Assembly (NCBI GenBank): GCA_035578175.1
Contig: JAQMRL010000021.1
Location: forward strand, 5,166,084-5,230,083
Length of the DNA stretch: 64,000 bases
Direction: 5' to 3'
Origin: Catonia carolina
Lineage: Eukaryota > Arthropoda > Insecta > Hemiptera > Achilidae
The position numbers and the translations under genes were made by a program. This document shows, in pieces, positions 22,171 to 33,760 of this stretch; position 1 is the first letter of the stretch; each line of letters starts with the position of its first letter. The notes below the pieces were generated by a model. That model did no database searches and was not told the origin of the DNA. It saw nothing but the letters and a program-made list of their open reading frames with translations.

Positions 22171-23468
22171 ACTTTGTCTTGCCTATATGAAAATATAGGA
22201 AGGAAAGTATTGTTTTCATGTCCATTTTAACAAATCGAGTTTTCACCGGATCTACGCGTAAACCGACCCCCCCTCAACAGACACAAATATGTTTTTAGCG
22301 ATTGGTCTGTGTGTGAACAGAATATCTCAAGAAGCTTAGCAAGGGTAGGGCCCTGTTCGCTTTACTCGTCCCTTTGTTCATTTCTACTGCATACTCCTCA
22401 AAACTGAAACTTCTGATGTACTCCTCCATTCTACGTCCTTTCCTTTTGTACGGGTCGCCGGTATGGTGGTCCTTTCTCTCCAAGACCAACAAAAAACGTA
22501 CTTCAGCATACCAGAACAAAGTCCTCCGGTGCATCACAAAGTTTCACTATCTTATCTCCAATCGCATCGTACACGAACACCTTCTCTTCCCCTCTATGGA
22601 GGACTTTATTTACAATACCTCGAAACGGCTCCACGAAGCCGGGAAAACTGACGGACCCCAGATCATTCAGGACTTGTACCGACGCCCACATCCACCCAAG
22701 TCTTTATACCATTACCATTCCACGACTTTATCTAAATTCCAGTATGACCCACTTATCAAAATTTAGAGTTGCCACAGTTTTATTCCGCCCTGTATTCCTC
22801 TTATATACCCATGCCCCTTCATCTACTTGTATGACTCACGCCCCCCAGTTGGTAGTTCTCCCCATGTTCCTATGCATAATCACTCCACTACGGTGAAAAG
22901 AGCCGCCATTTTAAATTATTAAACACTTAGAAATAAAAGGCCGGTGATTATGCCAAACTCTACCCTTTCCGTCTCCCCTAAAATCATAAACTAACTCCTG
23001 CCTAAAATTGTACCATTTGTCCACGTTAAGTACGGTGCGTGCCTTTCCCTCCCCAAGACAATAAAACTCCCACATAACTGAAAAAGGCCACTGAAAAACA
23101 AAATAAAAGAAAAGAGCCGCTCTTAAACCCACTTGTCCCTTAATATAAATTTTCATCCACGAGTAACTTCTTAAAATACATTACCTCCTTTGAAGTCCCA
23201 GTCCCAATCCCGCAAGAGCCAGAATCCTATTTCCTAATTTTAAACTATAAAATTCCCCCTAAATTTCATGAGGGTGCAATTATTCGGTAAAATTGTTCCC
23301 CGAGCGATCAGGTGTTCCTTAACACGATGTCGCCATCATAGGGCTTCTCAGCTCTCTCAACCAGGATTCAGGATTCTCAAGAACGGAACATCGTACGAAC
23401 TTGAAACTTAAGTTACATACCACTACCGGACCCAACACGAACATTTTCATCAAAATCGGTCAACCGAT
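22171..23468 (+). mobile_element. HINE 5' part interrupted by a LINE 3' end
   Basis: The HINE runs 22171-22333, is interrupted by the retroposon at 22334-23374, then resumes at 23375 (CTCAAGAACGGAACATCG) and breaks off at 23468 after TCAACCGA. The microsatellite is reduced to TGTGTGTG. Confidence 0.75.
22334..23374 (+). pseudogene. Jockey-like LINE 3' end with 9-bp target-site duplication
   Basis: TCTCAAGAA at 22325-22333 and 23375-23383. The + frame 22374-22766 includes LRPFLLYGSPVWW, a typical RT thumb/C-terminal motif, and ends at FQYDPLIKI. About 600 bp of 3' UTR follows, ending GGATTCAGGATT. The UTR matches 49188-49804. Confidence 0.78.
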
Positions 23469-23549
23469 TTTTGTCGTGAGAGCAACGGTTTATTAGGTTA
23501 CTATTGTAAAATGTTTCTAAATTTTAATTTCCTAGTTACTAGTTACTGT

Positions 23550-24218
23550 AACCAATCGGGTTGGTCTAGAGAGGTACAAAGTCGTCGCCAAAATCACTGT
23601 TTAACAGCTGATTTTCGGAGACGAAGGTTCCTGGTTGAAATCCTAGTAAAGGTAGTTACTTTTATATGGATTTTAATACTAGACAGTGGTTGCCGATATA
23701 CTTTGATGGTAGGGATTTAATTAACCATATTCTCTCAGGAATGGTCGGCCTGAGTCTGTACAAGACTACACAGTCTCATTTACACGTCATGCACATCATC
23801 CTCATCTCATTGCTTATTGTTCTCAATTGAACAGATTGCAACGTACACGTACTGTGTTGTTTAGGTCATCAGTCAGAAAGCTGGTTTGAACCTGTAGAGG
23901 TTTTACTAAGTAAAATGAGGATTGAGGTGGTTTACCATTGCCTTCCTCACTGAATGGAAAAGTACACTTATCAGCATGCCAGGCCCTCTGAAAAGCACAT
24001 ACTTTCCACTCTGCAAATGACACCTTCACTTCATTCACCACAGGGTCTGGCTGTACAATGAAATTCATTACTTTGAGAGGAGATAACTCTGATTAGTGTC
24101 ACAGTACACCTCTACGTCTTCTGTTCTTAAATGATTCAGTCATTTAATTGGCTGACCATGTGATAAGAAACAGAACTATTTATTTTACACATACCTATTA
24201 GGAATTAAAAAAAAATTG
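23550..24218 (+). mobile_element. SINE family A with SINE family B nested in its tail
   Basis: The A copy runs from the head at 23550 to GCAACGTACACG at 23850 and resumes at 24187 with ACACATACCTATTAGGAATT and the A run. The sequence between is a reverse-oriented family B copy (23857-24186). Family B therefore inserted after this family A copy. Confidence 0.72.
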
Positions 24219-24483
24219 GACGTGATTGGCTAAATCCATTCTTGCAAGTGTTTATATTTTTAGCAATAGGCCTTCTGTACGTGTGTTATGTACAATGTAT
24301 GATCGTATGAACTCATTCGTTATTATAGCGTTAGATATCCGTTGGTGAACGTGTTAGTGTTAAAATGATAGCCAACACCCAGAATATGGAATGTTACATA
24401 AATTCAAGGTTCTCCCCTTCCACTTCATTTTGTACAGTTCTACTTTCCATTTAAGTTATCAACCGTTTTGCCAAGTTCAATTC

Positions 24484-25175
24484 AATTATATTATTATTAT
24501 TATTATTTTTATTATTGTTATATTAATATTTTTATTATTATTTTTTTTTATTTAATAATATTATTATTTTTTATTTATTAATATTATTATTATATTATTA
24601 TTGTTATTGTTGTTGTTTAGGTCATCAGCCGAAAGGCTGGTTTGAACCTCTAGAGGTTTTTACTAAGTAAAAACGAGGAGTAAGGTGGTTTACCTTTGCC
24701 TTCCTCACTGAGTTGAAAGAGTATGTTTATCAGCATGCCAGGCCCTCCGAAAAGCACTCACTTTCCACCCTGCAAATGACACCTTCACTTCATTTACCAC
24801 AGGGTCTGGCTGCATAGTGAAATTCATTACTCTCAGAGGAGATAACTCTGATTAGTGTCTTTTACACCTCTACCTCTTCTGTTCTTAAATAGTTCAGTCA
24901 TATAAGTGGCTGACTATGTGATAAGAAACAGAACTATTTTTTAGCCCTGGACCAAACAGATAGAGTGCAATTAAAATAACACTCTACCTGCCCGTTTCGG
25001 GCATATATTATTATTATTATTATTATTATTATTTATTTGTTATTATTATTGTATTATTATTTTTATTTTTATTAATTTTTATTTGTTATTAGTTTTTGTT
25101 GTTGTTATTATTATTGTATTTTTATTTTTATTATTTTTTATTTATTAATATTATTTTTATAACTAGATTATGTTC
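24484..25175. repeat. ATT/TTA microsatellite interrupted by SINE-like B
   Basis: Runs of ATT and TTTTA on both sides of the family B copy at 24601-25003. No coding content. Confidence 0.85.
24601..25003 (-). mobile_element. SINE-like family B, second subfamily, inside an ATT microsatellite
   Basis: Reverse copy from the TTG repeat tail (TTGTTGTTTAGGTCATCAGC) to CCCGTTTCGGGCA. It is embedded in long ATT/TTA repeats on both sides, so the exact target is unreadable. Confidence 0.72.
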
Positions 25176-25276
25176 CTCATATCATTTTTATAATTCATTG
25201 TATATTATTATTCATTTTTTGTGTTAATTTATTTAATCACGGCTGTAAAATTATCAGCATCATTTTAAATAAAAAA

Positions 25277-26021
25277 AATTTGTTGTGAAACACTCACACG
25301 ATTTTTCTTGTCAATGTAAAATGAAAAACATAACCTAAGTTTAATCATGAGTGAAAAATTTAAAATGAAAACCAACCCTTAGTTTGGCTTAATAATACGG
25401 AAAATCACTCTTTCACTCCCAACTAGGTTCTGTAGAGAAAAATGTTACTTATAAAAGTTGTAGATCTTTTAAATTACTATAAATTTAGTTATATACACTT
25501 TTGTCGTAAAATTCATATGTAGGTCGAAATCTTAAAAAATCCATTTTTTATAGATTTTCGTGAAAAAAAAAACCAGGAACTATAAACTAGAAATTATAAA
25601 CCGCTAAACTATGCGTTATAAAAAGAAATATTTTAAATAAGTAAAGGTTGTAGATTTTTAAATGTTTTACTACTTTCGTTATGTTCAGTTTTGTCGTTAA
25701 ATGGATATTAAAGCCGCAATAATTAAAAACAGAACATTTTTTTTACGAGAGCATAGCCTTCCCAAGAATTTCAGCAAACATGGCGCATACCCTATCTTAT
25801 AGAGCATAAAAAAAACAAAATAGTAAACGAGGTGATTTTAAAAAAATCATACGAGCCGTTTTTAGAGAAAATAGCAAAAAAGTGAAAAATTACACGAATA
25901 AACTACCACTTCCGGTTGACCGATTTTGATTTAAATGTTCGTGTAAGTTCCTCTAGTAGTACTTAACTTAATTTTCAAGTTTCAACTTCGTAATATGTTT
26001 ATTCACACACACACACACACG

Positions 26022-26056
<35 letters not shown>

Positions 26057-26616
26057 CAGACCAATCGCTAAAATGATGTTTTTTTGGGTTCAGGGGGTCT
26101 GAATGCCCATAACAGACAGGTGGAGTGTCAAATTATTTACACTCAATCTGTTCGTTGCAGGGCTAAAATAAATAGTTCTGTTTCTTATCGCATGGTCAGC
26201 CAATTAAATGACTGAATCATTTAAGAACAGAAGAGGTAGAGGTGTAAAAGACACTAATCAGAGTTATCTTCTCTGAAAGTAATGAATTTCATTGTACAGC
26301 CAGACCCTGTGGTGAATGAAGTGAAGTTGTCATTTACAGAGTGGAAAATATGTGCTTTTCAGAGGGCTCGGCATGCTGATAAGTGTACTTTTCCACTCAG
26401 TGAGGAAGGCAAATGTAAACCACCTCACTCCTCGTTTTACTTAGTAAAACCTCTAGAGGTTCAAACCAGCCTTTCGGCTGTTGACCTAAACAACAACGGG
26501 GTCTGAATACGCATATATCCGGTGAGAACTTAATTTCGAAAAATCGGCATGAAAACAATACTTTCCTTCTTATATAAGAAGGAAATATGTGATTATTCAT
26601 ATAGGCAAGAGAAAGT
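25277..26616 (-). mobile_element. Diverged HINE with nested SINE-like B
   Basis: Reverse copy from TTGTTGTGAAACACTCACAC to GGCAAGAGAAAGT, interrupted at 26104-26497 by family B. It is more diverged than the others, with many substitutions and indels, so it is an older copy. Confidence 0.8.
26104..26497 (+). mobile_element. SINE-like family B with 10-bp target-site duplication, inside a HINE
   Basis: GGGGTCTGAA occurs at 26094-26103 and 26498-26507. It is the ordinary HINE sequence split by the insertion. The element is 394 bp, starts TGCCCATAACAGACAGG and ends with AACAAC. This defines family B boundaries and shows it moved after this HINE. Confidence 0.85.
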
Positions 26617-26942
26617 AAAAAAATCATACGAGCCGTTTTAGAGAAAATAGCAAAACAGTGAAAAATTACACGAATAAACTACTACTTCCGGTTGACCGAT
26701 TTTTATTAAAATATTTGTGTAAGTTCCTCTAGTAGTACTTAACTTAAGTTTCAAGTTTCAACTTCGTACGATGTTTGCTCGCACATACACACACACACTC
26801 CAGACCAATCGCTAAAAACATGTTTTTTTTTTTGGTTCAGGGGGTCTGAATACGTGTATATCCGGTGAAAACTCAATTACGAAAAATTGATATGAAAACA
26901 ATACTTTCCTTCCTATATAATCATATAGGGCAAGAGAAAGTC
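26617..26942 (-). mobile_element. HINE 5' third, probable duplicate of the preceding copy
   Basis: Begins AAAATCATACGAGCCGTTTT, a variant shared with the diverged copy at 25277-26616 (near 25845), and ends GGGCAAGAGAAAGT. The shared private variants suggest a local tandem duplication before family B inserted into the first copy. Confidence 0.7.
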
Positions 26943-27040
26943 AATAAAAAAATAGCTAATTTATATTATACTTGTGAGTTGTGGTTAGATTGAGGTTATA
27001 TTTCCATCTAACATTACCTTATTCTTTAGAATAAGAATTA

Positions 27041-27173
27041 TTACTTTCTCTTGCCTATATGAATATATAGGAAGAAAAGTATTGTTTTCATGTCGATTTT
27101 TCGAAATCGAGTTTTCACCGGATATACACGTATTCAGACCCCTTGAACCCAAAAAACATGATTTTAGCGATTG

Positions 27174-27225
<52 letters not shown>

Positions 27226-28020
27226 GTGTGTGTGTGTGTACAAAATATCTCAACAATGGAACATCGTACGAACTTGAAACTTAAGTTACATACCACTACC
27301 GAACCCGACACGAACATTTTCATCAAAATCGTTCAACCGGAAGTAGTAGTTTATTCGTATAATTTTTCACTTTTTTTGCGATTTTCTCAGAAACTGGTCC
27401 TACAATTTTTTTAAAAATCGCCTTATTTACTTAATGTTTTATGCTCTACAAGATAAGATAAGTGCCATGTTTGCTGAAATTCTTGGCGAGCCTGTTTTCA
27501 CGTAAAAAAAGTGTTTTTTTAAGATTACGGCTTTAATATGTATATAGCGCAAAAATGTATATAGGCTAATAAAAATGTAGAGAATTTAAAATTCTACAAC
27601 TTATAATTCAAACAGTTATTTGTATAACGCTTAGTTAAGCGGTAATTAGCGATTTTTTTGTTTTTTCTCACAAAAACGTGTGAAAAAATCGATTTTTTTA
27701 AGATTTCGGCCTTAGTATGCATTTTATGACAAAACTGTATATAATCAAATTTATAGAAAATATAAAAGATCTACAACTTTTATTTATATCATTTTTCTCT
27801 AAAGAGAGTAGTTTAGTGTGAAAGAGTAATTTTCCGTATTTTTAAGCCAAACAGGTTGATTTTCATTTTGTGTCTTTCATATATGATTAAAATTAGGTTA
27901 TGTTTATTGAGATTATATTTTTTTGTTTATTTCTAATGTTTTATTACTAATATTAGGTTTATTGTTAATTATTTGCATTGGCAAGAGAAAGTTGTGTGAG
28001 TGTTTCACACCAGATTTTTT
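27041..28020 (+). mobile_element. HINE, full length
   Basis: TTACTTTCTCTTGCC at the 5' end, TG tract 27177-27240, GGCAAGAGAAAGT and the terminal hairpin near 27978-28010. No coding potential. Confidence 0.87.
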
Positions 28021-28551
28021 AGGGATATAAATGGCCTCAGGTGATTAAATTAATTTATTAAAGAGAAGGAAGGAAGGCCTGGTTGCAAACAAGAATTAGA
28101 TAACGGACCAAAAGATGAAGCTTCACCTTTATGTCAGACTTGAGAACTGGTTTAAAGTTGGTCCGACGTCAACCGTCAGCGGTCATAACGTTATCTGTAG
28201 GCTACAGCTACCTACAAATAAATTCTAATCTAGTATGGGTGGTTACCTTTGTGTGATGCCGTAAGATAGCGCTAGTATCATTATTTTAACCGTATTTATA
28301 CAAAGTACTGGGTGACCCAAAAGTTACACAACCCAGTATAAGTGGACCTCGACTTACGTGAAGGAAGCGTTCCGCAAAGTCATCGCGTAAAGCCTAATTT
28401 TGTAAGGAGAGCGCTGGGCAAAACGTGCGTCTTCATTAATATAGACTTGTATGTACAGTATTCAGATGAACTGCAGTCCCCTAGCCGTGGGAGTGAGAGA
28501 ATGCATAACGCTCTCACTCGCACAACCCATACGCGCCGTTCCAATAACATT

Positions 28552-28712
28552 TTTACTTTGCTTATATTTGCCTATATGAATATATAGGAAGGAAAGTACC
28601 TATTGTTTTCATGTCGATTTTAAGAAATCGAGTTTTCACCGGACCTATACGTTTTCAGACCCCCTGAACCCAAAAAACATGTTTTTAGCGATTGGTCTGT
28701 GTGTGTGTGTGT

Positions 28713-28751
<39 letters not shown>

Positions 28752-28769
28752 CTCTCCTCTCTCTCTCTC

Positions 28770-28856
<87 letters not shown>

Positions 28857-29242
28857 TGCGTGCGTGCGTGCGTGCGTGTGTGTGTGTGTGTGTGTGAACA
28901 GAATATCTCAAGAACGGAACAACGTACGAACTTGAAACCGAAGTAACATACCACTACCGGACCCGACACGAACATTTTCATCAAAATCGGTCAACCTGAA
29001 GTAGTAGTTTATTCGTATAATTTCACGTTTTTGCGATTTTCTCAAAAACTGGTCTTACGATTTTTTTTAAAAATCGCCTGGTTTACTCAATTTTTTATTC
29101 TCTACAAGATAGGGTAGGCGCTATGTTTGCTGAAATTCTAGGTGAGGCTGTTTTCACGTAAAAACATAGTTTTTTTTAAGATTACGGCTTTAATATGCAA
29201 TTTCACAAAAACGTGTGAAAAATCGATTTTTTTAACATTTCG
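28552..29242 (+). mobile_element. HINE, 3'-truncated, with composite microsatellite
   Basis: The 5' end is altered (ACTTTGCTTATATTTGCC). The copy breaks off after a deletion joining TATGCAATTTC to CACAAAAACGTGTG and stops at AACATTTCGACC, where a duplicated flank starts. Confidence 0.78.
28697..28897 (+). repeat. Composite (TG)(TC)(TCC)(TC)(TG)(CG/TG) microsatellite
   Basis: About 200 bp of mirror-like order: TG, then long TC with CCTCTC interruptions, then TG, then GCGTGCGTGC, then TG. It occupies the slot where all HINE copies carry TG. Frames here encode only Ser-Leu or Val-Cys repeats and are not genes. Confidence 0.9.
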
Positions 29243-29612
29243 ACCGTCAGCGGTCATAACGTTATCTTTAGGCTACAACTACCTACAAATAAATTCTAAT
29301 CTAGTATGGGTGGTTACCTTTGTGTGATGCCGTAAGATAGCGCTAGTATCGTTATTTTAACCGTATGTATACAAAGTACTGGGTGACCCAAAAGTTACAC
29401 AACCCAATACAGTAAGGCTTTGACTTACGCGAGGGATGCGTTCCGCAAAATCATCGCGTAACGTGAAATTTGCGTAACTTGGGTTGTTTGGTTTAACCTT
29501 AAAACATTCGGAGACGGCCCCGTCAAATTTGTTGGGAAGCACGGTAAAAAATAAAATAAAGTTGTAAAACATTTCTGTAAGTTATTTAATTTTTCTACAA
29601 TAAAATAATTAT

Positions 29613-30397
29613 ACTGGGTGATTTTTTAGTCCTGTTACCCAATTGTTAATGTCTGGTAATTTTTTTCTAAGAAAGGGATATTTTGTTTTGTGACACAAAG
29701 TTGGTAGCCCTACTCAACCGGTATAGATACGACAGTTTGAGTTGATTCTCTTTGAGTTGCGTAAAATTTTGTGCTGTTTCCAGTTGTGTTACGAAGAGAA
29801 TGTCTTTTACCCTAGAACAACGGGTTTTCATTTTTGAATGATATTTTGCTACGAAATCGTATGCGAGTGTAAAAGAATCATTTCAAATTAAATTTTTTGG
29901 TGTTCCTCCACTCTATTCTAGTCAATTTCTAGGCTAACTAACTGATTTTTAGAGGCAGGTATTGTTTGCAGCAGAAAACGTAGTGGTCGACCAACTCTCT
30001 TGACAGATGACGTTAAGAGAATGTGCAAACAAGATTGCTCAATTCTCCATGGAAAAGTTTACAAAAACCTTTCCTCGCATGTTTATTTGTCATGTTCGAG
30101 TGCTCAGAAAGCTGCTAAAAAATTGAAATTGTATCCGTATCACATACGATTAGTTCTAGAGCTTCAGCCTCCAGATTTAAACAAGAGATTGTTTTAGGAT
30201 AAAAGACATTATGTTCGTAGCACGACCGGAAATGGCACAAAATTTTACACAGCTCAAGGAGAATCAACTCACACTGCCATATCCATACTGGTTGAGTAGG
30301 GCTACCAACTTAGTGTCATAAAACAAAATTTATTTTTTTTAGAAAAATATTACCAGACATTAACAATTGGGTAACAGGACTAAAAAATCACTCTGTA
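29613..30397 (+). mobile_element. DUF4817-related non-autonomous element (784 bp)
   Basis: GGTGATTTTTTAGTCCTGTT and its inverse near 30350-30390 form TIRs of about 50 bp. Relic frames include MSFTLEQRVF (DUF4817 N-terminus), SGRPTLLTDDVKRM, SSAQKAAKKLKLYPYHIRLV and a C-terminal AQGES-AISILVE stretch. A deletion removed the catalytic core. The sister copy is 40830-42625. Confidence 0.78.
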
Positions 30398-30799
30398 GTA
30401 TAATTTTTGTATTACTAATTCAGATATTTCTTGATACGATAAAAATAAAAAAAATATAATCCATTGTCTAATCATTGAGAACTTCTTTGTGTTATAGGTT
30501 TTTTGGAACATCATTTGTGATTTTGACCCTCGCATGCATGAATCTGTTGTGAAAATACCGTATTAGTTGAAGTGTTTTTATGTATTGTTAAACAAAAATT
30601 GAAAATATAAAAAAACAGCATAAATTTTGGTTTTTTCTTTGTAGCTAATTTTGTTTCATAATTTTTATTACGTAGCTATTGTGTGGTCCCAAGCTCCGTG
30701 TAGTTGCGGGGGAGGTATAATGAATGAGTGACGCACGCTGGGAGAACTATTCTTCTATTACTCTGATACAAAACATTCGTTTTCAAACTTTCCGTATTT
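30398..30799. other. Intron, nothing recognised
   Basis: AT-rich. A GC-richer patch near 30690-30755 has no frame or motif I recognise. Confidence 0.45.
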
Positions 30800-31224
30800 A
30801 ACATGTTTGTTTGTATTATTATTTTTTTTTTTTTACGCCCCAATTGGAGCACTCAAGTCACTCATGGACATGCGTTCCTTGAGGAGTTAGCCGTGGCACC
30901 ACACTGTTGTTTTCTTCGTTCCCACATCAATTTCATATTCCTTGACCTGGTGGCTCTCAATCTCTCTGCTACAGCTGCATTCGGCTGTCTTCTCTCTCTG
31001 AAAGGCAGTTGGGTTATCCTCTTTTCCTTTAGGATGGTCTTCTCTTCTCGTCTCTGGATCATTTCTTCATTTATATTCAAGTTCCTCATGTCTGACATGA
31101 CTTCCTGTATCCATTTGTTTTGGATCTTATTCTTCATTTGGTAGTCAAAGAGCTGTTTAATGAGTCTTGAGTCAGGCAGTCTGTTTGTATTTATTACATT
31201 TTTTTTTAACGTCGCATCAACTGC
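30800..31224 (-). pseudogene. LINE RT C-terminal tail fragment
   Basis: Minus-strand frame 30862-31233 with LIKQLFDYQMKNKIQNKWIQ, an acidic/basic coiled region and AERLRATRSRNMKLMWERRK. Similar in layout to the fragment at 51030 (…MREVWVRKRMEQ). No catalytic motifs. Confidence 0.55.
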
Positions 31225-31385
31225 AGTTGTCATTAGCGACGACGTTGGGGTGTAACTTTATGTAATGGAGGATGAAATGAATTTTTGTAACGTATGAAAA
31301 TATGCCGTGCCTGAGTGAGATTCGAACCCAGGACCGCATGATGAGAGGCGAGTATGTTACCAACTCCGCCAATGCGGCCGGCTTT
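31225..31385 (-). mobile_element. SINE family C, reverse copy with nearly full head
   Basis: On the minus strand the head reads GCCGGCCGCATTGGCGGAG, followed by a perfect B box GGTTCGAATC and the GGCACGGCATATTTTC body. The tail module has been lost or diverged near 31265. Confidence 0.65.
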
Positions 31386-31559
31386 ATTACATTTATTTAT
31401 GTACATATTTTGATAAAAATTGGAAAGTTAAATATTATGAATCCGACCAAGTTAATAACCCGGTAGGTATTTATTAAATTAATGCGCCGGATGATAAGAA
31501 TATGTTTTTAGTCTAGTTAGTACACGCTTCCACTACAAATGCATCAGCTGTGAAACACT

Positions 31560-32180
31560 ACTTCTTTTTCTTCTTCTATATGCCTGCTCCGCGTCGGAGA
31601 TTGGCGATCATCATCATGATTCTAACCTTGGAACCAGCCGCTCTGAAGAGTTGAACTGAGGTGGTCCCAAACCACCCCCGCAGGTTCCCCATACAAGAAA
31701 TTCTCCTTCTCCCCGGTCTTCGTTTACCTTCAATTTTGCCTTCCATGATGCACTGCAGTAGGTGGTATTTTTTATTCCGTACTATATGGCCAAAATATTG
31801 GAGTTTCCATTTTTTGATATTGAAAAGAAGTTCTGTATTTTTGTTCAAACGGCTTAGAACTTCCCCATTTTTAATTTTATCCTTCTCCATGAGATGCGGA
31901 GCATCCGCCGGTAAGTCCACATCTCAAACGCCTCCAATTTCCTTTCCAAGGACTTAGTCAATATACATCCCTCATGACCATAAATGAGTACAGGAATTAC
32001 ATAACATCTGAGTATACGAAGTCTTGTATTGAGGTTGAGTTCTCTATTGCAAAACAAATTTTTAATTTTTATGAATACAGCTCTTGCCTGTTCAATGCGG
32101 GCCCTGATCTCCTGACTAAAGTCCCATCCTTCATTCAAGAGACACCCAAGATATTTATAGAACTTGACTCACTCAACTAC
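31560..32180 (-). pseudogene. LINE (RTE-like) RT C-terminal part
   Basis: Overlapping minus frames: YLGCLLNEGWDFSQEIRARI, VIPVLIYGHEGCILTKSLER, FEMWTYRRMLRISW, a one-base frame change, then LQYFGHIVRNKKYHLLQCIM and GRRRISCMGNLRGWFG. Same family as 1165, 47265, 57000 and 62220. Confidence 0.75.
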
Positions 32181-32361
32181 ACTACCATCAACCGAAAGGA
32201 CAGCATTTACTTCATGTCTACTGACAACCAAACACTACTAACACTCATTCATTCTCCCACTACTATAACAACGCACTCACTGCATTCCACAACAACCTAC
32301 ACGGAGCTGGGACTCGAGCAATACTTTTTACTGAAAATTAATAACACCTTAAGTTGGCCAA

Positions 32362-32645
32362 TAATATGAAGACTCAATAATAGACCGTATTGAAAGAAAA
32401 CAACTGCACTGGTATGGTCACATGCGAAGAATGAGCAACGTACGAATCCCACTGAAGGCGTGGAACTGGAGACCGCAGCGAAATAGAAAAAGAGGAAGAC
32501 CGAAAGGGAGATGGATGGAAGGTATTGACAGAGCCATGGGGAGAAGAAACATGGAGGAGGAGTCATGGCAAGACAGGCAAAAATGGCGTTTTGACTGCGA
32601 CAAACGACCCATAGTGTTGTAAATAGTCGCCACTATATATATATA
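32362..32645 (+). mobile_element. LINE-tail retroposon with 12-bp target-site duplication
   Basis: TAAGTTGGCCAA at 32350-32361 and 32646-32657. Nearly identical to 14068-14381 but starts about 40 bp later. The same frame runs through HMRRMSNVRIPLKAW, GRPKGRW and CDKRPIVL. The 3' end is TATATATATATA. Confidence 0.82.
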
Positions 32646-32663
32646 TAAGTTGGCCAAACCAAC

Positions 32664-32800
32664 ATTATCAGCTGTTAAGTAACATTGGTCAGACCTGGAA
32701 CTTTGTATGGTGACCTACAGACAGCCGTACATAAACATATAACACATCAGTTTTGTGTTCAAATTTTGTCAGTTCAAGTAAAAAATACAGTAATAAAATT
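32664..32800 (+). mobile_element. Probable 5S rRNA-derived SINE (family E), second copy
   Basis: CTGTTAAGTAACATTGG and CTTTGTATGGTGACC match the 12125 copy in order and spacing. GACAGCCGTACATAAACA follows, as in the first copy. It lies directly after a LINE-tail retroposon insertion. Confidence 0.5.
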
Positions 32801-33114
32801 GGGTGGTTGTTATAGTAAAACAGTTCTAGACAATAAAACAAAAGGAAAAAATTATAGATGTAAATTAATACATCTTAAGTGAGAATTGAACCTAGAATCT
32901 CTTGATTTACAATTCAGATTTTTAGACACTAAAAAAAATTTGGTCACGCAAACTTGTGTGCACTATAAAAATAAAACTGGAATGTTTTCTTATGTAGTAA
33001 ATATCGTTGTTTAAAAGAATGACAAAAACAATTTTACTAATTATAAAAATATTGCTTAATTCAGAGAATATTTTCCATGCGACATTAGATGGCTTAAAAT
33101 ACTAAAAAAAAAAA
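32801..33114. other. AT-rich intron, nothing recognised
   Basis: Short A runs and no recognisable repeat. It may include a diverged 3' extension of SINE E. Confidence 0.45.
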
Positions 33115-33440
33115 CCCACCGGGTTGGTCTAGAAGTAAAGTCGTCGCCAAAATCAGCTGTTTAACAGTTGATTTTCGGAGACGAAGGTTCCTGGTTCAAA
33201 TCCTAGTAAAGGTAGTTACTTTTATACGGATTTGAATACTAGACAGTGGTTGTGGGTGTACTTTGATGGTTGGGGTTCAATTAACCATACTCTCTCAGGA
33301 ATGGTCGGCCTGGGTCTGTACAAGATTACACCTCATCTACACGTCATACACATCATCCTCATCTCATTGGGTCATGGGGTTGCTTATTGTTCTCAATTGA
33401 ACAGATTGCAACGTACACAAATTAGGAATAAAAAAAAATA
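33115..33440 (+). mobile_element. SINE family A, full-length copy
   Basis: Complete copy with both Pol III box matches and an A-rich tail, sitting between two A-rich runs. No certain target-site duplication can be read. Confidence 0.78.
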
Positions 33441-33450
33441 TTAAAAATAA

Positions 33451-33760
33451 TGCATTCTTAAGCCATCTAACGGATTACGATAAAACTAAAATTAATGTAA
33501 AATAATTTTCAATTTATTTGGAAAGTAATGCACACCATCTACCGAATTTTCCAGGAAAATTCAGTTGTTAAAAGTGCATTCTTACGCCATCTAACGGATT
33601 ACGATAAAACTAAAATTAATGTAAAATAATTTTCAATTTATTTAGAAAGTAATGCACACCATCTACCGAATTTTCCAGGAAAATTAAGTTGTTAAAAGTG
33701 CATTCTTACGCTATCTAGCCGATTCCGGTGAAACTAAAGTTAATAGAAAATAGTTTTCAA
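33451..33760. repeat. Tandem repeat, 124-bp period, about 2.5 copies
   Basis: TGCATTCTTA recurs at 33451, 33575 and 33699. Units contain CCATCTAACGGATTACGATA and CCGAATTTTCCAGGAAAATT (palindromic). Copies 1 and 2 are nearly identical and copy 3 is diverged. Confidence 0.8.

Larger units (their letters stand above)
28168..29475. repeat. Duplicated 230-bp segment, offset 1071 bp
   Basis: ACCGTCAGCGGTCATAACGT starts at 28172 and 29243. The copies share AATTCTAATCTAGTATGGGT and GGGTGACCCAAAAGTTACAC and diverge after about 230 bp. A HINE and a fragment of the 284-bp repeat lie between. Tandem duplication. Confidence 0.72.
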
